Origin: Kribbella voronezhensis
Lineage (GTDB): Bacteria > Actinomycetota > Actinomycetes > Propionibacteriales > Kribbellaceae
DNA: 64,000 nt
Direction: 5' to 3'
Assembly (NCBI RefSeq): GCF_004365175.1
Contig: NZ_SOCE01000003.1
Span: 310,001 to 374,000 of the forward strand
Shown piece by piece: positions 7,989 to 16,230 of this stretch (position 1 is its first letter; each line of letters starts with the position of its first letter). A program made the position numbers and the translations under genes. The notes beneath the pieces were generated by a model. It saw nothing but the letters and a program-made list of their open reading frames with translations, had not been told where the DNA came from and did no database searches.

Positions 7989-9209
7989 ATGAGCTATACA
8001 GTGCCGAGCATGGCGGAGATCGGAACGGATTGGCGGCTCGTCGACGGCGTGCTGACGGCATGGTTCGACACGCCTTCGCTGGTCGAGGGGGCTGCGCCGG
8101 CCGGGCGGATCGTGGAGCTGTCGGCCGAGGTCGCGGTCGACTTGCGCGCGACTGGCCTGCGGGTGCGCCTCGGCTCAGACAAGGACGCGGAGGCGGTGTC
8201 GGCGGCCGCGCGGGATCTCGGGGCGACCGCGAACCCTGCCGTGCTGCAGGAGCTGAGCGTCGTGTTCGAGTCCCCGAATCCGTCCGGGGTGGGAGGTTTC
8301 TGGCAGCGCGTGCTCGACTACGCGCCTGGGGACGACGGCGGTTTGGCGGACCCGTTGCGGCGCGACCCTGCGCTCCGGATCCGGCAGTCGACCGAGCCGC
8401 GGCCGTTGCGAAACCGGGTCCACCTGGACGTGGTGCGGCCGGCCGCGGCGGTCGAGCAGGCGAATCTTGGTGCGGCATCGGGACCGTTCGGGGTCTGTCA
8501 CGCCGACCCCGACGGCAACGAGGTCGACCTGGTGCCGGGCGGGGCGCTTGGCGAGGGGAGCGAGACAGCCGACTGGCAGGCCGTGTTCAGCGCGATGGCG
8601 TGCTACCGCATCACCTCGCCGACACAGCAGCGCGACCTGGCCGCCGCAGCAGCGGCACTGGCCGACGACGCGGGCTTCCCGCTGCTGATCGACCTGCGCC
8701 CCGGACTCGTGATCCTCGACAGCGGTAAGGACCAATGGGAGGGCGACGCCCACGGCCTCGAGCTGGACTTCACCGATCTCGCCGGAAAGCTCCAGACCGC
8801 TGCCCGCGAACTCGGGGCCACTGCGGATCCGGCGCTGCCGCGCTTCGCTCAGCTCTTCCTCGACGCCGCCGACGTCGCCGCGGTCCGCGCGTTCTGGATC
8901 GCCGCGCTCGATTACACCCAGGATCGGCGAGCTGGGGTGAGCGACATCCACGATCCGCGGCGGCTGAACCCAGAACTGGTATTCCAAGAGCTCGACGCCT
9001 CCGACACGGAGCGGCGCCGACAACGCAACCGCATCCACTTCGAGCTCGCTGTGCCGGCTGACCTCGCGCAGACGCGCCTCGCCACGACAGTTGCCGCCGG
9101 CGGCCGGATCCTCGACGAGTCGGCGGACCGCCGGCGGATCGCCGACCCGGAAGGCAACGAACTGGTGATCATCGCCGGAGCAGTCGACGGCCCCCCGAGC
9201 GACGCCTGA
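7989..9209 (+). CDS. Duplicated pterin-dehydratase-like / VOC (glyoxalase-like) protein
   Basis: A 406-aa protein with two similar halves. Each half has an N-terminal segment resembling pterin-4a-carbinolamine dehydratase (first half WRLVDGVLTAWFDTPS; second half MACYRITSPTQQRDLAAAA), followed by a VOC/glyoxalase-like domain. Both VOC domains have an FW..VLDY or FW..ALDY helix, an R.RIH/RNRVHL strand and a C-terminal ADP(D/E)GNEV/L motif. The His residues expected in an active dehydratase are not visible. I use ATG 7989, preceded by GGAAGGGG; ATG 8010 is an alternative. It is divergent from the Fic gene. The family is usually annotated only as VOC; no substrate can be given. Confidence 0.85.
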   Translation: MSYTVPSMAEIGTDWRLVDGVLTAWFDTPSLVEGAAPAGRIVELSAEVAVDLRATGLRVRLGSDKDAEAVSAAARDLGATANPAVLQELSVVFESPNPSGVGGFWQRVLDYAPGDDGGLADPLRRDPALRIRQSTEPRPLRNRVHLDVVRPAAAVEQANLGAASGPFGVCHADPDGNEVDLVPGGALGEGSETADWQAVFSAMACYRITSPTQQRDLAAAAAALADDAGFPLLIDLRPGLVILDSGKDQWEGDAHGLELDFTDLAGKLQTAARELGATADPALPRFAQLFLDAADVAAVRAFWIAALDYTQDRRAGVSDIHDPRRLNPELVFQELDASDTERRRQRNRIHFELAVPADLAQTRLATTVAAGGRILDESADRRRIADPEGNELVIIAGAVDGPPSDA

Positions 9210-9300
9210 CGCGAACCGGCAGGTGACCTCGGGGCTGACCACGGCCCTGTAGGCGTAAAACCCTTTCGTTCGTACGGCGAGGGGCTGTCACGATGTGCGG

Positions 9301-9897
9301 ATGGACCTGGTGATCGTCTTCGGCCCGGCCGCGGTCGGGAAAATGACCGTGGGGCACGCGGTGTGCGAGCTGACCGGGTTCAAGCTCTTCCACAACCACG
9401 TGACGATCGAGCCGGTGCTCGGGATCTTCCCGTTCGGCTCGGCGCCTTTCGGCCGGCTGGTGTCGGAGTTCCGGCGCCGGGTGATCGAGGAGGCCGCCGG
9501 CTCGGACCTGCCTGGCCTGGTGTTCACGTTCGTGTGGGACCTGAACGATGCCGAGGAGATCGACACGATCGCGTCGTACATCCGGATCGTCGAGCGGGCC
9601 GGCGGCCGGGGGCGGCTGGTCGAGTTGTCCGCCGGGCAGGACGAGCGGCTCGCCCGTAACGGCACCGAGTTCCGCCTCGCTCAGAAGGCCAGCAAGCGTG
9701 ATCTGGAGAGGTCCCGGCTCAACCTGCTCGCGATGGACGCGGACTACACGCTGAACACCGGCGGCCCGCGCACCAAGGCCGAGGACCTGATCGAGCGGCA
9801 CGATCATGTCCGCATCGACAACACGTTTCTCACACCACAGCAGGCAGCCGAGCGGATCGTCGAAGCTTTCGGGCTGCGGAAGGACCTGCAGCACTGA
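9301..9897 (+). CDS. P-loop kinase-like ATPase
   Basis: A 198-aa nucleotide-binding protein. The Walker A variant GPAAVGKMT lies at about residues 8-16, near the N-terminus, as in small-molecule kinases of the shikimate/adenylate kinase fold. A DNDAEEIDTI-like acidic stretch and a late HDHVRIDN segment follow. ATG 9301 is the family-like start (MDLVIVFGP); an in-frame GTG at 9295 lies closer to the AGGGG at 9280 and is possible. It lies between the VOC gene and a methyltransferase gene on the same strand, with 60-90 bp gaps. Substrate unknown. Confidence 0.8.
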   Translation: MDLVIVFGPAAVGKMTVGHAVCELTGFKLFHNHVTIEPVLGIFPFGSAPFGRLVSEFRRRVIEEAAGSDLPGLVFTFVWDLNDAEEIDTIASYIRIVERAGGRGRLVELSAGQDERLARNGTEFRLAQKASKRDLERSRLNLLAMDADYTLNTGGPRTKAEDLIERHDHVRIDNTFLTPQQAAERIVEAFGLRKDLQH

Positions 9898-9957
9898 CCC
9901 ACTACGGCCCCCTGGATTGGGGAGACTGGTTCTCCGGCGTGGGACAGGAGGCGGTCT

Positions 9958-10779
9958 GTGGGGCTGGAAGCGGATGTCGTGCGGATGGTGGCGGCCAACG
10001 AGGCCGACTGGGATGCGCGGGCTGCGTTGCATGCGGCCAGTGAGTTCTACGATCGGCCGGCGGAGTTCTGGTTCGCCGACTACGAGTGGGAAGAGCTCGG
10101 CGAGCTGGACGGGCGGGACGTCGTACATCTGCAGTGTCATCTGGGGACCGAGACGATTGCCTTTGCCAGGCGTGGTGCTCGGGCGGTCGGACTCGACTTG
10201 TCGGCCAGGTCGCTCGAGGAGGCTCGGCGGATCGCGGCCGAAGCCGAGATGGACGTCGAGTATGTACATGCCAACGTGTACGACGCGGCGGAAGCCTTGC
10301 AGGGAAGGCGGTTCGACGTCGTCTACACCGGCAAGGGCGCGCTCTGCTACCTCCCGGAGCTCGGAGCCTGGGCCGAAGTGGTCCACCAGTTGCTCAAGCC
10401 CGGCGGCTCGCTCTACATCGTCGAGTTCCACCCGCTGCTCAACGCGCTGGGCCCGGTCGCGCTGCCCGGCGACACTGGTGAACTCGTGATCCGCAAGGAC
10501 TACCTCGAAGGTCGCGGCCCCATCGCCCACGACTCCACGGTCACCTACACCGGCGACCAGGTCCCCGGCCGCCAACGCAGCTACGAATGGATGCACGGCC
10601 TCGGCGAGGTCGTCACCACCCTGGTCGCAGCAGGCTTCAAGATCACGAGTCTCCGCGAGTCCGAAGTACTGCCGTGGCCACGCTGGCCGTCCATGCAGCA
10701 AACCACCGAGGGCTGGTACCGCCTGCCCAGCGATGCCCCGCGCATCCCGCTGCTGTTCGCTCTCAAGGCGACGATCTGA
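9958..10779 (+). CDS. Class I SAM-dependent methyltransferase
   Basis: A 273-aa Rossmann-fold methyltransferase. Motif I appears as VVHLQCHLGTETIAFA (about residues 55-70; the GxG loop is replaced by CHLGTE, as in many members of this subfamily), then GLDLSARSLEEAR (motif II), and FDVVYTGKGALCYL with LLKPGGSLYIVEF later. The GTG start follows AGGAGGCGGTCT. The 3' end overlaps the converging KAP gene by 17 bp. The substrate is not evident; the tryptophan-rich C-terminal part is typical of small-molecule methyltransferases. Confidence 0.88.
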   Translation: MGLEADVVRMVAANEADWDARAALHAASEFYDRPAEFWFADYEWEELGELDGRDVVHLQCHLGTETIAFARRGARAVGLDLSARSLEEARRIAAEAEMDVEYVHANVYDAAEALQGRRFDVVYTGKGALCYLPELGAWAEVVHQLLKPGGSLYIVEFHPLLNALGPVALPGDTGELVIRKDYLEGRGPIAHDSTVTYTGDQVPGRQRSYEWMHGLGEVVTTLVAAGFKITSLRESEVLPWPRWPSMQQTTEGWYRLPSDAPRIPLLFALKATI

Positions 10780-13700
10780 ACAGTTTGCTCACCGCGCTGC
10801 CGGTGGGGAACGACAGGCGACCGACCGGGATGACCCACTGGGCCCATATCTGGAGTTCCTGGGGCAGTGGCAGATCGTCGAGGGCGGCGCGTTCGCTGAT
10901 CTTGGCGAGCGCGTCGAGCAGCTCGTTCCAGTGCCGGACCTGCGCGGGGGCCATCGTCGGGTCGAGACGGTTCCCGGATTCTGTCGGGCGAAGTTCCGCC
11001 AGGTAGTCGGTCCACGGCAGTCGCGGATTGCTGCGCGCTTTGGCATGAAGGTCAGGGAAGAGCTCGGGACCGAGCATCGGGAAGCCGATGACGGCCGCGA
11101 GCAGCACCATGCCGGCGCGGTACGGCAAGGCCACGGAGCCGCCCCGATCCGGCACCGGCTGCAGGTCGGTTCGCTCGCCGGTCAAAGCTCGGGTGGCGAT
11201 CAACAGGCCGTAGCTGTTCGCGAGCCGCTTCACCGACCGCGGCCCGGTGATCAACGGCGGTCCGAGCAGGTTGATCAACCGGTACTCATCGGGTGTCAAC
11301 GCCAGCGGGTCGACCCGATCGACAACCAGCGAACTCAGGTCGAGCGGCTCGTCAGGTTCCCAGGTCACCTCTGCGGAAACGAGCCGGGCGTCGGGCGCGG
11401 GCTCGGTCGCGTCAGCAACCGGAGCCACGGACGAGATCGAGGTTTCCTCGACCGGAGCGCGTACGCCGACCAGGTCGGTGATCATCCGCTGGTAGCCGTC
11501 CTGCTCCATCGGCGGCAGAGTCAGCACGATCTGGAAGATCTTCTCCAGGTACTGCGCGGGCGTGGTCGCCCGAAGCTCGTCGTCGGCCTCCTCGAAGATC
11601 TCGCGGTAGTGACTCGCGAGCGAGCGCAGCAGCCAGCGGGGATCGACCGCGACCACGACGACGAACAACCGCACCGCGAGCAGCAGATGCACCGCCTCCA
11701 GGACGTCGATCACGCGATCGGGTGGGCACCGGTCGAGATCGTCGATGTAGATGACGATCCGGTCGATCGCCGGCAGTTCGTCCCCGGCCGCATCCACCAC
11801 CGGTACGTCGTTCTGCGCCGGGTCGTCCGGCCGCAGCAACTCGGCCATCCGCTCGAAGTCCTGCCGGATCTGCGTCATCAACCCGAGCCGCTCCCGGTAC
11901 GACGCCGCTCCCGCACGCTCCTGCACGACCCCGGCGAGCTGCCCGGCCGAGGTGAGGTTCTGCACCCGCTTGCGCAACTCCTCCACCTCGGCAGCGGCGA
12001 CCGCCTCAGCGGTCTCCAACCGCTGCTTCTGCTCATCCCGAATCCGCCGTACGGTCTGCCACGCCGAACCGGCGAGCTCTCGCACGGACTCGATCCGCGA
12101 CCAGCCGTCCCGGGCGGTCGCTGCTATCGCGGCGAGCAACGGCACAGCGGCCAGCCACCACCTGATCAGACCGGGACCCCAGATCGCCAAGGCCACTGCG
12201 ACGGCGAGCAGGCCGGCGGCCGTCAACCAGCCACGTGGAGAGATTGCCTTCAGCAACCTCTTCAGTGAATGCCCGGTGAGCTGGGTCGTCGACGAGGTGA
12301 TGACGACTTCTTTGTAGAGCTTCTCGGCGTCCGCTCCGAGCACGGCCTGCAGATCAAGGCGTGCGGCCGGAGAGAGGCTCTGCCAATCCTTCCCCGCGTC
12401 GGCCTGCCGGAGTTCGGCCAGTCGCTTCTCCGCCGCATCGAGTTGCTCGCGCAGCCCGCGCGCCTGCACCAACTCACTGGCCAGCCGCGACCGCTGCCGC
12501 TGGTCGCGGACCGGATCCGAACCATCGCTCAACTGCGCGAAGAGCTCGGCGACCAGACTGGCCCACAGGTCGGCCTCGGCGTAGTGCCAGGCGTTGAAGC
12601 GCACCTGCCTGATGTTGCCGTGCGCGATCGGATCCCCAGGCCCAGCTGTGCGAGCCCGCTCGCCCACCTGCTCCTGCAACATCTCCAGGAACGTGCTCTT
12701 CCCGTCTCCCCACTGCCCGAACAACCCGACCGCCAGCGGTGGCCGCGCGGACCGCGCGGTGATCACGTCCGCCAACGCTGCCGCGTCGTGTAGCCGGTTC
12801 AACCGGTCACCGGCCCCGCCGGTGTCCGAGCTGTACCGCGGTACCCGGGGCACCGCTCGTTCCCAGACGAGATCCCAGAACTGCACCTCGTCCGCCTCGT
12901 CGGCGGTAGCCAACATCGGCCGGCCGTCCACGACCGACCAGGTGCCCCACACGACCTTCTTGTGCAGGCTCGTACTCCGGGTCGCCCCGGTGACCGGATC
13001 GCAGAACCAGACGTCGCCCGATCCGACGCCGACGATCAGCACGGGTGCGCCGCGCAACTGCGCCCACTGGCCCCAGGTCTCCGCACCCAGCGATTGACTC
13101 TGCCGAGCCGTACCGAAATGCAGGATGGTCATCTGATCCGTTCGCCGGCTGAAGAGCCGGACGGCCCCTGTGCTGTCACCGGTCGCCAGCACGGAATCTC
13201 CGGCCACGGTGCTCCAGGCACCCCACACCGTCTCCGGTCCGGTCAGGAGTTCGGGCAATTCGGCTCCCCAGCTGGCGGTCGGCTCTCGCAGAGAGCTCGC
13301 CGGCCAACGCTGGACCCCGGTTCTGCCGCCGGTCGCCAGTACCGGTTCACCGTTCTCGAGCCCCCAGGCGCCCCACGCGGTGAGGCCACCGTCATTGACC
13401 CCGAAGCTGGTGATCCGCTGAAAGTCGGCCGGATCCCACAGGTGGATCAGGCCGCCCTGGCCGCCGGTGGCCAAGACGGCCCGGCCGTCGACCTGCCCCC
13501 AGGCTCCCCACCACGGAACATCGGTCTCACCGATGCCGAAAGGGTGGAACGCTTCCTCTCCGGGTCTCCACCACCACAGCGCCGGTTGATCGTCCCGGCC
13601 CATCGCACCCCCGGTGACGAGGAGCTGGCTGCCGTCGAACTCATTCCACGTCCCCCAGTCCATGCGGTCCCGGGACGGGTCCCGCTGGGCTGCGCGGTCG

Positions 13701-13978
13701 ACTTCGAACGAGGAGGAGCCGGCGCTGTCGCTGCTCGAAGCGCCCGGTGCCGAGCCGATCTGCAGCCAGCGAGGGGAACCGTGCGGCGGCGGATTGCCGC
13801 CGACCGATCGCCACAGAGTCGCGGTGCCGCGCCGCCCGTTCGTGATGAGGACCGGCGCACCTGCGAACTTCCCCCAGACGCCCCACGCGCCGGCCGAGCG
13901 GGGATCCGGTTGCTCGGATTCGCGCGGGATCAGGCGGGGAGTCAGGTTCGGGTCGAACGGTGTGGCGTCCTCCGGCAT
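10763..13978 (-). CDS. Propeller-KAP P-loop NTPase (WD-like repeats plus KAP domain)
   Basis: A 1071-aa protein. The N-terminal 370 residues contain seven repeats of a W-G-x-W...G..(V/L)L.TGG unit, at about 31, 107, 156, 201, 251, 301 and 343, which suggests a seven-bladed propeller. A KAP-type NTPase domain follows: Walker A GLFGQWGDGKST (about 418-429), conserved FNAWHY at 461, and Walker B IVIYIDDLDRC (741-751). Between the Walker motifs lie a coiled-coil-like segment and two membrane helices (584-602 and 606-622), the KAP hallmark. The protein should sit on the inner membrane with the ATPase in the cytoplasm. It starts 2 bp after the preceding gene of its operon. Function unknown; a sensor or defence role is possible. 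Confidence 0.88.
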   Translation of the reverse strand: MPEDATPFDPNLTPRLIPRESEQPDPRSAGAWGVWGKFAGAPVLITNGRRGTATLWRSVGGNPPPHGSPRWLQIGSAPGASSSDSAGSSSFEVDRAAQRDPSRDRMDWGTWNEFDGSQLLVTGGAMGRDDQPALWWWRPGEEAFHPFGIGETDVPWWGAWGQVDGRAVLATGGQGGLIHLWDPADFQRITSFGVNDGGLTAWGAWGLENGEPVLATGGRTGVQRWPASSLREPTASWGAELPELLTGPETVWGAWSTVAGDSVLATGDSTGAVRLFSRRTDQMTILHFGTARQSQSLGAETWGQWAQLRGAPVLIVGVGSGDVWFCDPVTGATRSTSLHKKVVWGTWSVVDGRPMLATADEADEVQFWDLVWERAVPRVPRYSSDTGGAGDRLNRLHDAAALADVITARSARPPLAVGLFGQWGDGKSTFLEMLQEQVGERARTAGPGDPIAHGNIRQVRFNAWHYAEADLWASLVAELFAQLSDGSDPVRDQRQRSRLASELVQARGLREQLDAAEKRLAELRQADAGKDWQSLSPAARLDLQAVLGADAEKLYKEVVITSSTTQLTGHSLKRLLKAISPRGWLTAAGLLAVAVALAIWGPGLIRWWLAAVPLLAAIAATARDGWSRIESVRELAGSAWQTVRRIRDEQKQRLETAEAVAAAEVEELRKRVQNLTSAGQLAGVVQERAGAASYRERLGLMTQIRQDFERMAELLRPDDPAQNDVPVVDAAGDELPAIDRIVIYIDDLDRCPPDRVIDVLEAVHLLLAVRLFVVVVAVDPRWLLRSLASHYREIFEEADDELRATTPAQYLEKIFQIVLTLPPMEQDGYQRMITDLVGVRAPVEETSISSVAPVADATEPAPDARLVSAEVTWEPDEPLDLSSLVVDRVDPLALTPDEYRLINLLGPPLITGPRSVKRLANSYGLLIATRALTGERTDLQPVPDRGGSVALPYRAGMVLLAAVIGFPMLGPELFPDLHAKARSNPRLPWTDYLAELRPTESGNRLDPTMAPAQVRHWNELLDALAKISERAALDDLPLPQELQIWAQWVIPVGRLSFPTGSAVSKLFRSSP

Positions 13979-13980
13979 GC

Positions 13981-14868
13981 TCAGATGATGGCAGTCGCCA
14001 GCAGATCCGTGCAGAGTTCGGCGAGTTGGTGGCGGAGGGGGCGGGCTCGGTTGGCGAAGGTGCGTTGGGCTGCGGCGTACGACGCCTTGCCGGCGGCGGT
14101 CTCGATCTCGATCGGGGTGTAGCCGAGGGCGGTGAAGTCGTACGGCGAGGCGCGCATGTCGAGGGTCCGGATGTCGCGGGCCAGTTCGAAGCAGTCGAGG
14201 ACCAACGTGCTGGGGGTGAAGGGCATCAGCTTCGTTGCCCACTTGTAGAGGTCCATGTTGGCGTGCAGGCAGCCGCCCTGCTCCAACAAGGGCTGCGCCT
14301 CGCGGGTGGGTTGCAGCACGTTGAGAGGGCGCGCGGGCGTGGTGAAGAAGCGGAAGGCGTCGTAATGGGAGCAGGCGATCTTGTGCGACTCGACCACGCG
14401 ATCGGTGCCCTCGGCACCGAGGCGGAGCGGCCAGGCGTCGTGGCGGATCTCCTCACCGCGGTAGACCATCGCCCATTCGTGCAGGCCGAAGCAGCCGAAC
14501 TGGGGCTGCCGGCCGGCGGTTGCCGAGAGCAACTGGCCGGTCCAGGCGATCGAGTCCGCGCGACGCGCGATCTCCGCAGGATCCAGGGCGGCCGCGCCCT
14601 CGGCGTACAGGTAGCCCTTCTTTCCTTCGTACTGCGTGGCGCCGGTGAGCCGGATGCCGGGGCCGGGGTGCCAGACCCGGAGTTGGTTGGGTCGCGTCGG
14701 GTAGTAGGTGAAGAGGAAGTCCTCGACCGGATGCTTCTCGCGGCGTTGCTTGCGAGCCAGGTGGCCCGCGAGCAGGGCATCGACCCGCTCGAAGTGGGCC
14801 GCCTGCAAGGGCTCCCACTCGGCGGGCTCGAGGGTGCGCGGCGCTGTCAGGCCGGGGCTTGCGGTCAC
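13981..14868 (-). CDS. Conserved actinobacterial protein annotated as 3-methyladenine DNA glycosylase
   Basis: A 295-aa protein resembling a conserved actinobacterial family with the block KHPVEDFLFTYY, then RVWHPGPG, FGCFGLHEWAMVY and GCLHANMDLYKW. Databases often label it 3-methyladenine DNA glycosylase, but I see no helix-hairpin-helix or known glycosylase motif. The DNA-repair assignment is therefore tentative. The GTG start overlaps the stop of the GNAT gene by 4 bp (GTGA), and the KAP gene starts 2 bp after its stop, so the three form one translationally coupled operon. Confidence 0.75.
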   Translation of the reverse strand: MTASPGLTAPRTLEPAEWEPLQAAHFERVDALLAGHLARKQRREKHPVEDFLFTYYPTRPNQLRVWHPGPGIRLTGATQYEGKKGYLYAEGAAALDPAEIARRADSIAWTGQLLSATAGRQPQFGCFGLHEWAMVYRGEEIRHDAWPLRLGAEGTDRVVESHKIACSHYDAFRFFTTPARPLNVLQPTREAQPLLEQGGCLHANMDLYKWATKLMPFTPSTLVLDCFELARDIRTLDMRASPYDFTALGYTPIEIETAAGKASYAAAQRTFANRARPLRHQLAELCTDLLATAII

Positions 14869-15365
14869 AGGTCCAGGGTGAAGGCGTACAGGTCGACTCC
14901 GGGGCGGGGAGACCAGTCGCGTTCGGGGAGACGGGTGAAGCCGAGGCGTTCGTAGATCCGGTGGGCGGTCGTCATCGGCCGGGCGCTGCTCATCACGACC
15001 CGGGCGAAGCCGAGCTCGCGCGAGCGCTCGATGCAGTGCTCGGTCAATGCGGTGCCGACACCGCGGCCGCGGGCTGCGGGGGAGACGCCGAGCATCCGGA
15101 ACTCACCCTCGTCGTCGCGCCCGATCTCTCGGTAGACGGAGCCGACCGGACAGAACGTGACCGTCCCCAACAGTTCCGTGGCCGAAGCCGCGACCCAGAC
15201 CTCCGCCTTGGCGGCTCGGTCGGCGGCCGCCCGCAGAGTCAGGCCGTAGTCGGAGCCTGCCGGGATGAAGCCGTCGCTCTGGTAGGCCGACGCGGTGAGT
15301 TCGCCGACCGCGTCGTACTCGGTGGGCAGGGCCAGCCGGATGGTGGTGGAGGGTTCGGGCGTCAC
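14865..15365 (-). CDS. GNAT-family N-acetyltransferase
   Basis: A 166-aa acetyl-CoA-dependent acyltransferase. The acetyl-CoA-binding motif A is clear: FRMLGVSPAARGRGVGTAL (R/Q-x-x-G-x-G/A at about residues 93-108), followed by the motif B helix MTTAHRIYERLGFTRL. GTG 15365 is the start; it is the first gene of the GNAT / glycosylase-like / KAP operon. It is transcribed divergently from the FAH-family gene 76 bp away. The substrate (protein, antibiotic or metabolite) cannot be told. Confidence 0.9.
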   Translation of the reverse strand: MTPEPSTTIRLALPTEYDAVGELTASAYQSDGFIPAGSDYGLTLRAAADRAAKAEVWVAASATELLGTVTFCPVGSVYREIGRDDEGEFRMLGVSPAARGRGVGTALTEHCIERSRELGFARVVMSSARPMTTAHRIYERLGFTRLPERDWSPRPGVDLYAFTLDL

Positions 15366-15441
15366 CGGATAACTGTCTCACCCCGGCCCGGCGGTAGGCT
15401 CGGGCCCAATCATTCCCGGAACACCGCGAAGGCTACAACCC

Positions 15442-16230
15442 GTGCGTATCGCCAGATTCTCCGTCGACGACGAGCCGAAGTACGGCGTCGTCGAGACCGA
15501 CGACCCCGAGGGGCTCGTCGGCACTGTCGCCGTGCTCGACTCGGACCCGCTGTACCGGCCTGTCCAGTTCACCGGCGAGCAACTGCAACTGGCGGACGTC
15601 CGGCTGCTGGCGCCGGTGATCCCGCGCAGCAAGGTGGTCTGCGTCGGGCGCAACTACGCCGCGCACGCCGCCGAACTCGGCAACGAGGTGCCGAAGGAGC
15701 CGCTGATCTTCCTCAAGCCGAACACCAGCGTGATCGGCCCGCGGGACGGCATCGTCTACCCCGAGCAGACCAACGACCTGCACTTCGAGGGCGAGCTGGC
15801 GATCGTGATCGGCCGGATCTGCCGCGACCTGCCGAAGGAACGCGTCAACGAGGTCATCTTCGGCTACACCGTCGCGAACGACGTGACCGCGCGCGACCTG
15901 CAGAAGAGCGACGGCCAGTGGGCCCGGGCGAAGGGGTACGACACGTTCTGCCCGCTCGGCCCGTGGATCAGCACCGAGCTCGACGTCTCGGACCTGCAGG
16001 TCACCACGACGCTGAACGGCGAGCCGAAGCAGGACGGCCGGACCTCGCAGTTCATCTTCGACATCCCCGAGGTGCTGGCCTACATCACCTCGTTCACCAC
16101 GTTGCTGCCCGGCGACGTGGTGCTCACCGGCACCCCCGCGGGGGTCGGCCCGATGCTGCCCGGCGACGAGGTCGCGGTCAGCATCGAAGGACTCGGAACT
16201 CTGACGAACAAGGTGATCGTGCGTGACTGA
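15442..16230 (+). CDS. Fumarylacetoacetate hydrolase-family protein
   Basis: A 262-aa FAH-fold enzyme that cleaves or decarboxylates beta-keto acids with a divalent metal. The domain starts at KVVCVGRNYAAHAAELG. Metal-ligand acids are in DLHFEGELAIVIG (E-x-E), and the C-terminal GDVVLTGTPAGVGP loop is typical. Homologues sit immediately upstream of gltX in mycobacteria (Rv2993c), the arrangement seen here: the stop overlaps the gltX start by 8 bp. The GTG start is 42 bp after a TAGGCT -10-like element (15395-15400). The substrate may be a homoprotocatechuate-type diketo acid or oxaloacetate; not decided by sequence. Confidence 0.9.
   Translation: MRIARFSVDDEPKYGVVETDDPEGLVGTVAVLDSDPLYRPVQFTGEQLQLADVRLLAPVIPRSKVVCVGRNYAAHAAELGNEVPKEPLIFLKPNTSVIGPRDGIVYPEQTNDLHFEGELAIVIGRICRDLPKERVNEVIFGYTVANDVTARDLQKSDGQWARAKGYDTFCPLGPWISTELDVSDLQVTTTLNGEPKQDGRTSQFIFDIPEVLAYITSFTTLLPGDVVLTGTPAGVGPMLPGDEVAVSIEGLGTLTNKVIVRD

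Noticed and set aside
13979..14242. N-terminal extension of the KAP gene to 14242
   Set aside because: The extension lies inside the glycosylase-like gene on the same strand and is Pro/Arg-rich; MPEDATPF at 13978 is a sound start.
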